46,135 nucleotides of DNA from Akkermansiaceae bacterium (GCA_024233135.1 JACKPZ010000027.1:1-46135), one strand, 5' to 3'. Positions 36,269 to 45,440 are shown, numbered from the stretch's first letter. Translations and numbers: made by a program. Notes: a model not told the origin generated them from the letters alone.

Positions 36269-39200
36269 ATGAACCGCCTCCGTTTCCTTCCACTCGCCTT
36301 TTTGTTGGCCACTTCCGGCCTGCTCTCCGCGCAATACACCCTCGTCCCCCGCACGACGATCGATCCGGGATTCACCTACACCGCCAGCCCGGACGATTGG
36401 CGGGATATCAACGTCTATCAGCTTTTCACCGACCGGTTCTACGACGGTGACAGCAGCAACAACAACGCCCGGACCATGCGCGCCGGCTCATGGTGGACTT
36501 TCAATTCGGCTTACTCCTCGGGCAACACCGATGGTCGCTCGTGGTACAACACCTCCAACAGCGCCCAATCCAACGACCGGCATCTCTGGCAAGGCGGCGA
36601 CTGGGAGGGCATCCGCCAGAAAATCCCCTACCTGCAATCCATGGGCATCAAGGCGGTCTGGATTTCCAGCGTCCAGCGCGTCGAGCAGGGCGTGGACAAA
36701 CGCTTCACCCCGTACCACGCGTACCACCCGACCAACCTCTACGAGTGCGAGCCGATGTTCGGCGATTTCGCGAAGCTTCGGCAGCTCGTTGACGAACTCC
36801 ACGCGGCGGGAATCTATGTGATCCTCGATGTGGTCCCCAACCACATGGCCGACCTCATCCGCAACAAATACGGCAACGAGAACTACAACGCTGGCGCCAC
36901 CACCAATGACATCGACTGGGCCGACGGCGTCCAGCACGCCGCTCCGTTCAACCGCCTCGACTGGTTCCATCCGAACGGCAACATCGGCAACTACGACGCC
37001 TATCCCGAAACCCAGTGGGGGGGATTCAAGGGCACCGATGACCTCAACACCGATCGCGGTGATGTGCAGGCCGAGCTCGCCATTGCTTTCAGAAACCTCA
37101 TGGAAGCCACCGACTGCGACGGCTTCCGTGTCGATGCCATCAAACACGTCGATCACACGTGGATCAAAAACTGGGCCACCGACATGCGGAGTCACGCCGC
37201 AAGTCTCGGCAAAAACAATTTCCTCATTTTCGGCGAGTTGTTCAGCTTCGACGACAACTTCCACAGCTTTTTCACGCAGGACCAGGGCAGCGGATTCAAC
37301 TCCGCGATGTGGTTCACCATGATGAACACGATGAACGATGTCTTCGCCGGCAGCGGAGCCACGCAGAACCTCACCGGGCCGCTCAACAACATCTGGAACA
37401 ACAACCTCTTCGGCGCGGAGGCCGCCGCCCGATCGATCGCGTTCATCGACAACCACGACGTCGATCGGATCTGCAAGAACTACACCACCACCTGGGGTGA
37501 CATGCTCCGCCCGGCGATGGGCCTGCTCTACCTCGCCACACCTGTGCCGACGATCTACTACGGCACCGAGCACGGATTCAACCAGGGCCAGGCCAACAAC
37601 AACCCCGGCGCGGACGATGGCGATTACCAGCGTGAGTGCATGATGGACTATGGCTACCAGTGGGGCAACGCGCAGGGCGACAAGTTCAATGCTGCCAGCG
37701 GGATCAAGGATCTCATCGGGCAGCTCAACCAGGCCCGCGAGCAATACATCTGCCTCCGCCGCGGCAGCTTCGCCCAGCGCTGGCAGACCGGCGGGCGCGG
37801 CATTTACGCGTTCACCCGCAGTTATGGTGACCAAGAGGCGCTCGTGATCCTCAATACCGATTGGAGCAGCCAGCAAAGCGCGACACCCGCCGTGGGCAAG
37901 CCGGACGGCACGGTCTTCACCAATCTCCTGAACCCTTCCGAAACGGCGACCGTCAGCGGTGGCACGCTCAATCTCACGGTCCCCACCCGCGGCCTCAAGG
38001 TTTTCGCGGCAGGGGCTCCGAGCCTCAATCTTGTCATTTCTGGCACCAGCAACTACCCCGCGACCGGCAGCATCCTTCCGATTGATGACATCTACGTCGA
38101 CAGCCGCACCGGCCCGAAGGGCGCCGCGGTTTCCGGCACTCTTCACTACAGCACCGATGGCGGCGGCAACTGGCAGAGCACCGCGCTCGCCCGCAATCCC
38201 ACCTTCGATACTCCCTCTACGGATGCATGGAATGCCAACCTCGGCCAGTTTGCGGCGGGCACCAGCATCTCGTACTACGTCACCTTCCAGGACGGTGAGA
38301 GCAGCACCTACACCGACGACAACAATGGCGTTTCGTACCAATTGGCGGTGTCATCGCCGCCCGTTTTCACGATGGACGGACTACCGGACAGCGCGAACTA
38401 CCTTGTCGCCGACAACGGAATGCGCATCTGGGCCGCGGTGAAGGGAACGAAACTCTATTTCGCAACGTGGTCGACCGAAGGCGGAAACAATGACCATTTC
38501 CTGCTTTGCTCAAACAACTTCGGCAATCCGGAAGTCCATCCGTGGTCGAAGGACGGGACGGTCAACTTCTGGTTCGGCGGTTGGCCGTGGCTCGCCGCGG
38601 ACGGAACGTTCCAGACACTGAACAACGGCGGTGCCTCGGGTTCCTCCGCCATGGGAACAGGCGGCAACGTGCTGGAAGGCGAGATCGATCTCGTCGAGGT
38701 CTTTGGCTCCGTTCCGAAGATTCTTTACTTCAGCGCGCTTTCCTACGGCGACAACGACGGCGACGGCATCAACGGCCAGTGCCCCGCCCCGTGGAGCGCG
38801 GACAACAACCTGACATCACCCGAATACGCCGCCGTGCGCGTCGATTCGATCCGCGACGAAGACGGCGACGGCTGGCATGACGCAGGAAACCCGGCGTTTT
38901 CCAGCACGGTCGGTGACGACACCGCCGATGCGAACTACGGTCTCCGCCGCTTTTTCCTCAACGAACGATCGGGCGAAACCGCCGACATCTCGTTTGCCTT
39001 CACGCCGAACCTCAACCCGTCCGAAACGATCTCGAATGTGGAACTCATCACCAACCTCAACCGCCGCGACCACGCCGCGATCCAAGAGGGCCGCGACAGC
39101 GTGACGACTTCATCGGACACCTACTACCGGGCCTACCCGATGACCGACAACGGCGGTGTTTGGGAAGCCGATCTCACTGTCTCGAAATGCGGTGCCTACC

Positions 39201-41545
39201 GTGCCACCGTCCGTTATTTCGTCGATGGCGAGGGGCCGTTCTATTTCACGGACAACGGCCTGCGCCGCGATCTTGCGATCGTCGTTTCCCCAAGGAAATC
39301 GCTCGACGTGAACATGTATGAAGTCAACCCGTCGATCGTCGAGGCCACCGGCGACGGATTCGCGGGGCGTTCGACCTTCCGCGACCTGTGGATGGCCAAC
39401 GGCGACCGTCCGGATTACGTCAACACGGATCACTTCACCAACCTCGGCGTGAACATGCTTTGGCTGCAGCCGATCCACCCGATCGGCGTCGAGGCGCGGG
39501 GCGAGGATCCCGCGACTTCCGCGCCCTATGAACCGGGCTCGCCTTACGCCGTGCGGGACTACTGGCAGGTCGCGCCCGCGCTCGGCGCGGACAATACGGA
39601 GTCCGGCGCGATGACGGAGTTCCAAACGGCCGTCGCGCAGTTCGATACCGCCGGCATCGGTGTGATGATGGACGGCACCTTCAATCACTCCGCACCCGAC
39701 GCCGTGCTCGGCCAAGGTGCGGCGGATCTTTTCCCATGGGCCACCGTCACCGGTGCCGAGATCCGCAGCCAGCGGCCGCAGTGGTATTCGAAGGAGGGCG
39801 ATTTCAGCAATCCCGCATCGATTCCGGGCGAGGTGGCCGTCGCGCCCGACCGCTCGGATTTCGGAAAATGGACCGATGTCCGGGATTTCTATTTCGGCGA
39901 CTACGATGCGCTGGTGAAATATGCATCCGAGTCGCACAAGGAGGAGTTCCTGTTGGAGCGCGACGATCTGGAAACCCTGCCGTCCGATACGGTCGAGTTA
40001 TGGAAATACTTCGCCCACTATCCGATCTACTGGCTGGAGAAGACCGGGCACCCGGCCGGCACCCCGGCGAGCGAGAGTTACAAGGGCATCGACGGCTTGC
40101 GCTGCGACTTTGCCCAGGGCCTGCCGTCCGAGTTCTGGGAATACTGCATCAACACGACGCGCTCGGTGAAATGGGACTTCCTGTTCATGGCCGAGTCGCT
40201 CGACGGCTACCGTGAGATCGGCGGCAGCAAACGCCATGGCGTGGGGTATCGCTCCGCCCGCCATTTCGACATCCTCAATGAAAACATGGTGTTCCACTGG
40301 CGCGACACGCATTTCGCCTATCCAGCCAACGGCGTCGGCTCCGCGGGCACGTCGAACCGCTCGACCGTGCTCACCCACAATGCCTACGACAACCGCCGCC
40401 AGGCCTACGAAGGCGTCGTGCTGCTCAACAACCTCACGTCGCACGACGAGGTGTTCCCGTCGAACGATCCCTATGAACTGCTGCAGGCCTACGCCCAACT
40501 CGGCGCGCTCGACGGTATCCCGATGCTGCTCTACGGACAGGAAGCCGGCGCGCAGAATGACGTCGCGACCTATGGTTTCAGCGGCATCGCCAACGCCGAC
40601 CACAATTTCCTGCGCTACGAGCTGAACTTCGGGAAATCGATCCCCAACTTCAAACGCTGGAACGCGATGACGCCCGTCTGGTCGAACCGGAACTGGACGG
40701 TGCAAACCCTCTACGGCCGGGTGAACCGGGCGCGCCTGCTGAGTCCCGCCCTGCGCGGCAAGGGCGAGTATTTCCTCTCCCGCACCGGCGGCGCGGGCAC
40801 GGATCCGAACATCTTCGCGGTCGCCAAGTTCAACCAAGCGGGCGTGCCGGTTTCCCAGCAACACGTGGTGCTCGCGTTCGCGAACACGGATTACGAGGCG
40901 AACTCCAACCGCTCCGCCACCTTTGATCTATCAGCCGAAGTGTCGCCGGGTGTGAACTGGTTCGGCATCGAGCCGGGCAGTTCTTACAACGCCGTCGACC
41001 TGCTTTCCGCCGATCCGACCACCACCGTGTGGGCGTTGGACCGCACGGGAGCTGATCTCATCGCCAATGGCATCCCGATCGAACTATCGGCCCCCGTCGA
41101 TTCGCTCGGCCAGGCGAAATACCTGCGCCTCATCGATACCGCCGTCCCGCTCGACAGCGACTCCGACGGCATCCCCGATGCATGGGAGGACTCGAACGGC
41201 CTCGACAAGCTCGATCCCGCCGATCCCATCGACGACGACGACCTCGACGGCTATTCGAACCTCGCCGAATACTATGCGGGCACCGATCCGCAGGACCGCT
41301 CTTCGCTGCTCCGCGCCACGGGCACCACCCGCACCGCCGGCGGCGTGCTCATCACCTGGGCCAGTGTTCCCGGCCGCAGCTACCGCATCGAGTGGACCGA
41401 CGATTTCGGAAACTGGCAGCCGCTGATGGACGGCGGAAACCCGGTGAGTGTCCCGGCATCGGGCGGGTCCACCACCAGTTTCGAAGTTCCGCTGGCCGAT
41501 CCTCCGGCGCCGTCGAAGCGTTTCTATCGGATCGCGGTGCCGTGA
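36269..41545 (+). CDS. Secreted tandem GH13 protein (alpha-amylase plus divergent GH13)
   Basis: The 1758 residues carry a signal peptide (MNRLRFLPLAFLLATSGLLSAQ). A conventional GH13 alpha-amylase covers about 40-575: DVVPNHMAD, D289 in DGFRVDAIKH, E323 in IFGELFSF, D397 in FIDNHDVDR. A beta-sandwich (about 590-695) and a module shared with the GH57 protein (about 697-876) follow. Next come a TNLNRRD module (about 915-1020) and a second GH13 (about 1025-1540) with D1280 in GIDGLRCDFAQGLP, E1309 in FMAESLDG and D1393 in LTSHDEVF. This second half is a paralogue of the enzyme at 22883-26740. An Asp-rich repeat (DSDSDGIPDAWEDSNGLD) and the common C-terminal domain ending KRFYRIAVP close it. All catalytic acids of both barrels are present, so both are probably active. 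It is the last gene of the sigma-factor operon. Confidence 0.92.
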   Translation: MNRLRFLPLAFLLATSGLLSAQYTLVPRTTIDPGFTYTASPDDWRDINVYQLFTDRFYDGDSSNNNARTMRAGSWWTFNSAYSSGNTDGRSWYNTSNSAQSNDRHLWQGGDWEGIRQKIPYLQSMGIKAVWISSVQRVEQGVDKRFTPYHAYHPTNLYECEPMFGDFAKLRQLVDELHAAGIYVILDVVPNHMADLIRNKYGNENYNAGATTNDIDWADGVQHAAPFNRLDWFHPNGNIGNYDAYPETQWGGFKGTDDLNTDRGDVQAELAIAFRNLMEATDCDGFRVDAIKHVDHTWIKNWATDMRSHAASLGKNNFLIFGELFSFDDNFHSFFTQDQGSGFNSAMWFTMMNTMNDVFAGSGATQNLTGPLNNIWNNNLFGAEAAARSIAFIDNHDVDRICKNYTTTWGDMLRPAMGLLYLATPVPTIYYGTEHGFNQGQANNNPGADDGDYQRECMMDYGYQWGNAQGDKFNAASGIKDLIGQLNQAREQYICLRRGSFAQRWQTGGRGIYAFTRSYGDQEALVILNTDWSSQQSATPAVGKPDGTVFTNLLNPSETATVSGGTLNLTVPTRGLKVFAAGAPSLNLVISGTSNYPATGSILPIDDIYVDSRTGPKGAAVSGTLHYSTDGGGNWQSTALARNPTFDTPSTDAWNANLGQFAAGTSISYYVTFQDGESSTYTDDNNGVSYQLAVSSPPVFTMDGLPDSANYLVADNGMRIWAAVKGTKLYFATWSTEGGNNDHFLLCSNNFGNPEVHPWSKDGTVNFWFGGWPWLAADGTFQTLNNGGASGSSAMGTGGNVLEGEIDLVEVFGSVPKILYFSALSYGDNDGDGINGQCPAPWSADNNLTSPEYAAVRVDSIRDEDGDGWHDAGNPAFSSTVGDDTADANYGLRRFFLNERSGETADISFAFTPNLNPSETISNVELITNLNRRDHAAIQEGRDSVTTSSDTYYRAYPMTDNGGVWEADLTVSKCGAYRATVRYFVDGEGPFYFTDNGLRRDLAIVVSPRKSLDVNMYEVNPSIVEATGDGFAGRSTFRDLWMANGDRPDYVNTDHFTNLGVNMLWLQPIHPIGVEARGEDPATSAPYEPGSPYAVRDYWQVAPALGADNTESGAMTEFQTAVAQFDTAGIGVMMDGTFNHSAPDAVLGQGAADLFPWATVTGAEIRSQRPQWYSKEGDFSNPASIPGEVAVAPDRSDFGKWTDVRDFYFGDYDALVKYASESHKEEFLLERDDLETLPSDTVELWKYFAHYPIYWLEKTGHPAGTPASESYKGIDGLRCDFAQGLPSEFWEYCINTTRSVKWDFLFMAESLDGYREIGGSKRHGVGYRSARHFDILNENMVFHWRDTHFAYPANGVGSAGTSNRSTVLTHNAYDNRRQAYEGVVLLNNLTSHDEVFPSNDPYELLQAYAQLGALDGIPMLLYGQEAGAQNDVATYGFSGIANADHNFLRYELNFGKSIPNFKRWNAMTPVWSNRNWTVQTLYGRVNRARLLSPALRGKGEYFLSRTGGAGTDPNIFAVAKFNQAGVPVSQQHVVLAFANTDYEANSNRSATFDLSAEVSPGVNWFGIEPGSSYNAVDLLSADPTTTVWALDRTGADLIANGIPIELSAPVDSLGQAKYLRLIDTAVPLDSDSDGIPDAWEDSNGLDKLDPADPIDDDDLDGYSNLAEYYAGTDPQDRSSLLRATGTTRTAGGVLITWASVPGRSYRIEWTDDFGNWQPLMDGGNPVSVPASGGSTTSFEVPLADPPAPSKRFYRIAVP

Positions 41546-41561
41546 CGCCGCTCTGCTGGCA

Positions 41562-42296
41562 TCAAGCGGCCTTGATCATCATCCACACCGACATCGCCAT
41601 CATCATCAGGTTCTCGGTCAGCGAAATGAACCCGAGCGGCACGCTGCTTCCGCCACCGACGCAGGCGCAGTTGAGATCGCGTTTTTCGATGTAGACCGCC
41701 TTGGTGATCGAGATCGCGCCGATCGTGCTGAAAACGAGGACGATCGGAGCGACCACCCACGGGAACAGCCCGGCGATCATCAGCGCGCCGCCGCCCGCTT
41801 CGACGTACGGATAGACGTAGGCGTATGGCACGAATCGCCGGGCGACGAGATCGTATTGCACGAAGCCGGTGGCGAACGACAACAAGTCCTGCAGTTTCAG
41901 GATGCCCAGCACGCACATGCTGAGAGCGATCCACAACTCGGCCACCCGCAGCGGATCGAACGCGCCGCGGAGCGCCCAACAGGTCGTTAGCGCCATGGCC
42001 AGTGCCACGGCGAACACGGCGACCACCGGTTGGTAGCTTTCGCCCTGCTTCGGGTCGGGTTTCAACCCGAACCGCTCGCGCAGGTCGTCATACGTGAGCC
42101 GGTCGCCATCGATGAAAACCTGCGGCGTTTCCTCGTAGCCGTGTTCCTTCTTGTAGTTCTCGTTGGCCTCCGCCGACTCGAGGTGGTGATCCTCGATGTC
42201 GTATCCCTTTCTCCTCAGGAGGTCCTTCGCTTTCACACCCCACGGACACAGGTGGTCCGGCGTGACCATCCGGTAGATGACTGCTTCCCGGCTCAT
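41562..42296 (-). CDS. Glutaredoxin-MauE fusion membrane protein
   Basis: The 244 residues fuse a glutaredoxin-like domain (1-80; IYRMVTPDHLCPWGVKAKDL, TPQVFIDGDRL) to a four-helix MauE/DoxX-like membrane domain (about 95-244). The latter has the conserved LNCACVGGGSSVPLGFISLTE segment. The glutaredoxin active site reads CPWG, so it is monothiol. MauE-type proteins help disulfide formation in periplasmic methylamine dehydrogenase, and the Cys-x-Cys in the membrane part may relay electrons from the glutaredoxin. Upstream in-frame sequence to 42419 is unconserved, so ATG 42296 was chosen. It converges on the tandem amylase gene (15 bp between stops) and is divergent from queF. Its redox partner is unknown. 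Confidence 0.8.
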   Translation of the reverse strand: MSREAVIYRMVTPDHLCPWGVKAKDLLRRKGYDIEDHHLESAEANENYKKEHGYEETPQVFIDGDRLTYDDLRERFGLKPDPKQGESYQPVVAVFAVALAMALTTCWALRGAFDPLRVAELWIALSMCVLGILKLQDLLSFATGFVQYDLVARRFVPYAYVYPYVEAGGGALMIAGLFPWVVAPIVLVFSTIGAISITKAVYIEKRDLNCACVGGGSSVPLGFISLTENLMMMAMSVWMMIKAA

Positions 42297-42461
42297 GTGA
42301 CGGTTCTCCCGCAAACCCCGTGCCACGAAGCAACGCCCGGGATTTCCCCCTCTGCCGGAGCGGCCGCGGTGCGGGCTGCGACGCGGGCGATGCATTGTGC
42401 ACCTGCGGGAGTCTTGCAAAAATCAGATCGACCTCCGGCGGGCGATTTCAAGAATCCGGCC

Positions 42462-42890
42462 ATGCCCGAGCGCGAGGATCTTGAAAAACTGACCCTGTTG
42501 GGGAAACCCGAAACCCGTCTGCCGGCGAGCCCGGAGGAGGCGGAGCTCGAGGTGTTTCCGAACCACCGGCCCGGCCGGACGTACTGGATCACGCTCAATT
42601 GCCCCGAATTCTCCTCGCTCTGCCCGGTGACCGGCCAGCCGGATGCGGCGAAAGTCGTCATCCGCTACGTCCCCGGCGACCTCTGCGTGGAAACGAAGAG
42701 CCTCAAGTTCTACCTCGCCTCGTTCCGCAACCATCCGGCCTTCAACGAGGAAATCGTCAACCGCATCCTCGACGACCTCGTCAAGGCCCTGAAACCCCGT
42801 GAACTCCACGTGCGCGGCGATTTCGCCCCGCGGGGCGGCATCCAGCTCACCACCGAGGCGAGTTTCCCGGAAACCCCGGCCGGATCATGA
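42462..42890 (+). CDS. queF: NADPH-dependent 7-cyano-7-deazaguanine reductase QueF
   Basis: QueF reduces the nitrile of preQ0 to the amine of preQ1, the last free-base step before insertion into tRNA for queuosine. The 142-residue product is the short single-domain type. Nucleophile C54 lies in SSLCPVTGQPD and the QueF motif is ETKSLKFYL (77-85). ATG 42462 gives MPEREDLEKLTLLG; no strong Shine-Dalgarno was seen. Its stop overlaps the queC start (ATGA at 42887-42890). Genes downstream supply the earlier pathway steps. Confidence 0.95.
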   Translation: MPEREDLEKLTLLGKPETRLPASPEEAELEVFPNHRPGRTYWITLNCPEFSSLCPVTGQPDAAKVVIRYVPGDLCVETKSLKFYLASFRNHPAFNEEIVNRILDDLVKALKPRELHVRGDFAPRGGIQLTTEASFPETPAGS

Positions 42891-43564
42891 AGGTCTGCGT
42901 GCTCCTCAGCGGCGGCATGGACTCGGTGGTCGTCTTCCACCAGGCCCTGCGCGAGCACGAGGTGGCCGCCTGCCTGTCCTTCGACTACGGCTCGAAACAC
43001 AACGCCCGTGAAATCCCGTTCGCGGCCCACCATGCGGTGCGCGCCGGTGTCCGCCACGAGACGATCCCGCTCGATTTCATGGACCGGCTGTTCACCTCGG
43101 ACCTGCTCCGTTCCGGCGGCGGGATCCCGGACGGCCACTACGCCGAGGACTCGATGAAACGCACCGTTGTCCCGTTCCGCAACGGTATCATGCTGGCGAT
43201 CGCCGCCGGCTTCGCCGAAAGTGTGGAGGCCGAAGCGGTGGTCATTGCCGCGCATTCCGGCGACCACGCGATCTATCCGGACTGCCGCGAACCGTTCATG
43301 CAGGGCATGGCCGCCGCAATGGAGGAGGGGACCTACGCGCGCATCCGGCTGCTCCGGCCGTTCATCGACATGGACAAGGCCGCCATCGCCAGCCGCGGCG
43401 CCGAGCTCGGCGTCGACTTTTCGGAAACATGGTCCTGCTACAAGGGCGGCGATCTCCACTGCGGCGTCTGCGGCACCTGCGTGGAGCGGCGCGAGGCGTT
43501 TCTGCTCGCGGGCTTGACCGATCCCACGCTTTATGAGCAGACCCCCGCGCTGCCAACGCTCTGA
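42887..43564 (+). CDS. queC: 7-cyano-7-deazaguanine (preQ0) synthase QueC
   Basis: QueC uses ATP and ammonia to turn 7-carboxy-7-deazaguanine into preQ0. The 225 residues contain the PP-loop SGGMDS (8-13), the VPFRNGIMLAIA and HSGDHAIYPDCREPF motifs and the C-terminal zinc site SCYKGGDLHCGVCGTC. Length and motifs are standard. Its start overlaps the queF stop, and queD follows 7 bp later, so it sits inside one operon. Confidence 0.96.
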   Translation: MKVCVLLSGGMDSVVVFHQALREHEVAACLSFDYGSKHNAREIPFAAHHAVRAGVRHETIPLDFMDRLFTSDLLRSGGGIPDGHYAEDSMKRTVVPFRNGIMLAIAAGFAESVEAEAVVIAAHSGDHAIYPDCREPFMQGMAAAMEEGTYARIRLLRPFIDMDKAAIASRGAELGVDFSETWSCYKGGDLHCGVCGTCVERREAFLLAGLTDPTLYEQTPALPTL

Positions 43565-43571
43565 TCTTTCC

Positions 43572-44030
43572 ATGTTCCGCATCTGCAAATCCCTCGAAAT
43601 CGAGAACGGCCACATGCTCTCGAAGCACCCCGAGAAGTGCCGGTTTCCCCACGGACACACACGGAAGGTCGAGTTCGTGATCGAGGCCGGGGATCTCGAC
43701 GACTCGCAGATGGTCTGTGATTTCAAACTCGTGAAACAAGCCGTCGGCGAGTGGCTCGACACCTTCGACCACGCGATGTGCATGAACACTGAGGACCCGG
43801 CGTTCGCGGATTTCAAGAAACTCTACGGCGACCGCGTGATCGGCTTCGAAGGGCTCGACCCGACCACCGAGGTGATGGCGAAGGAGATTTTCGACCACAC
43901 ATCCCGCGCTTTGGAGGCGCACGCCGCCGCCGGCGATCCTCGCTATCCTCTGCGGCCCTCCGTGCGGCTCGTCCGCGTCCGCATTTGGGAAACCTCGTCG
44001 TCGTGGGCTGAATACGAATCCCAATCATGA
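43572..44030 (+). CDS. queD: 6-carboxy-5,6,7,8-tetrahydropterin synthase QueD
   Basis: QueD converts dihydroneopterin triphosphate to 6-carboxytetrahydropterin, the second step of 7-deazaguanine synthesis. In the 152-residue product the zinc histidines H14, H27 and H29 and catalytic C23 are visible in ENGHMLSKHPEKCRFPHGH. DHAMCMN and PTTEVMAKEIF match family motifs. ATG 43572 was preferred over an in-frame GTG-type start at 43533, which would overlap queC and add an unconserved leader. Its stop overlaps folE2 (ATGA). Confidence 0.95.
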   Translation: MFRICKSLEIENGHMLSKHPEKCRFPHGHTRKVEFVIEAGDLDDSQMVCDFKLVKQAVGEWLDTFDHAMCMNTEDPAFADFKKLYGDRVIGFEGLDPTTEVMAKEIFDHTSRALEAHAAAGDPRYPLRPSVRLVRVRIWETSSSWAEYESQS

Positions 44031-44845
44031 CACCGCCGAACCAGCTCCCCGACATCCAGGCCACGCCGGACACCCGCGGCATCGCGATCGACCAGGTGGG
44101 CGTTTCCGACCTGCGCTACCCGATCAAGGTGACCGACCGCGAGGGCAATCCGTTTCCCACCGTGGCGAGGATCTCGATGTCGGTCCACCTGCCGCACCAC
44201 TTCAAGGGCACGCACATGAGCCGCTTCCTCGAAGTGCTCAGCCTGCACGAGGGCGAGGTGACGTCGCGCACGCTGCCGGCGATCCTGCGCGACCTGCGCG
44301 GGCGCCTCAATGCCGAGGAAGCGCATATGGAAGTGGCTTTCACATATTTCGTCACCAAGCAGGCGCCCGTTTCGCTGGCGCCGGCCAAGGTCGCCTGCGA
44401 CTGCGTGTTTTCCGGAACCTCCAACGGCGCGGGCGACGAACTCATCCTCTCCGTCACCGCGCCGGTCACCACGCTTTGCCCCTGCAGCAAGGAGATCAGC
44501 GACTACGGCGCCCACAACCAGCGCGGCTACGTCACCATCGAGGTGAAACCAAAACCCAAGGGCAATGGCTGCGAACTCATCCTCATCGAGGATCTCATCG
44601 AGATCGCCGAGAAATCCGGATCAGCCCCGGTGTATGCCCTGCTCAAGCGTCCGGACGAGCGCCACGTCACCATGCAGGCCTATGAGAACCCGGTGTTTGT
44701 CGAGGACGTCGTGCGCAACGCCGCCGCGCTGCTTCGCGCCGACGGCCGTGTCGCGTCCTTCACCGTCAAGGCCGTCAACCACGAGAGCATCCACGACCAC
44801 AACGCCTTCGCCGTGATCTCGGGAACGGTGGAGGAAACGAACTGA
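44027..44845 (+). CDS. folE2: GTP cyclohydrolase FolE2 (type IB)
   Basis: FolE2 opens GTP to dihydroneopterin triphosphate, feeding folate and, here, QueD. The 272-residue protein has the family marks FKGTHMSRFLEVLS, the TTLCPCSKEIS segment (C151, C153) and NHESIHDHNAFA. FolE2 accepts metals other than zinc, unlike FolE. The ATGA overlap with queD places it in the que operon. queE, needed between QueD and QueC, is not in the window. Confidence 0.96.
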   Translation: MTPPNQLPDIQATPDTRGIAIDQVGVSDLRYPIKVTDREGNPFPTVARISMSVHLPHHFKGTHMSRFLEVLSLHEGEVTSRTLPAILRDLRGRLNAEEAHMEVAFTYFVTKQAPVSLAPAKVACDCVFSGTSNGAGDELILSVTAPVTTLCPCSKEISDYGAHNQRGYVTIEVKPKPKGNGCELILIEDLIEIAEKSGSAPVYALLKRPDERHVTMQAYENPVFVEDVVRNAAALLRADGRVASFTVKAVNHESIHDHNAFAVISGTVEETN

Positions 44846-44855
44846 TCCGCGCGCC

Positions 44856-45440
44856 GTGTCCCGGACCCTCCCGCCGGAGTTGTTGTTGGAGGCCTACGCC
44901 CGCGGCGTGTTTCCGATGGCCGACGACGGCGAGATCCTGTGGTTCTCCCCGGAACGACGAGGCATCATCCCGCTCGACGATCGTTTCCACGTCAGCCACG
45001 GCCTCGCCCGCGCGCTGAAACGCCGCCCCTTCGATCTCCGCTGGAACACCGCGTTCCGCGAAGTGATGCTCGGCTGCGCCGACCGCGACGAAACGTGGAT
45101 CGACGAGGTGATCCTCGAAAGCTACTGCGAACTCCACCGGCTCGGCTGGGCGCATTCCGTCGAGTGCTGGGACGACGAGGGTCTCCAAGGCGGCCTCTAC
45201 GGCGTCGCCCTGCCCGGCGCGTTCTTCGGCGAAAGCATGTTCTCCCGCAAGGCCGACGCGTCGAAGATCGCCCTCGTCGAACTCGTTCGCCAACTCCGCG
45301 AATCCCGCTTCGAACTGCTCGACACCCAGTGGATCACCCCGCACCTCAAGACCTTCGGCGCCTACGAAGTCCCGCGGAAGGAATACCACAAGCTCCTCGC
45401 CCGCGCCCTCCTCAACGGCCGCGAGCGCTCGCTGCGGTGA
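44856..45440 (+). CDS. aat: Leucyl/phenylalanyl-tRNA--protein transferase
   Basis: Aat adds Leu or Phe to proteins with N-terminal Lys or Arg and marks them for ClpAP degradation (N-end rule). The 194 residues start at GTG 44856 and show AYARGVFPMAD, ILWFSPERRGIIPL, then GESMFSRKADASKIAL and LLDTQWITPHLKTFGA, all family motifs. It is shorter than the E. coli protein (234), as in many non-enteric bacteria. It follows folE2 by 10 bp and is probably cotranscribed. Confidence 0.93.
   Translation: MSRTLPPELLLEAYARGVFPMADDGEILWFSPERRGIIPLDDRFHVSHGLARALKRRPFDLRWNTAFREVMLGCADRDETWIDEVILESYCELHRLGWAHSVECWDDEGLQGGLYGVALPGAFFGESMFSRKADASKIALVELVRQLRESRFELLDTQWITPHLKTFGAYEVPRKEYHKLLARALLNGRERSLR

Noticed and set aside
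43533..43572. Start of queD at 43533
   Set aside because: It overlaps queC and adds unconserved residues before the family N-terminus MFRICKSLEIENGH.
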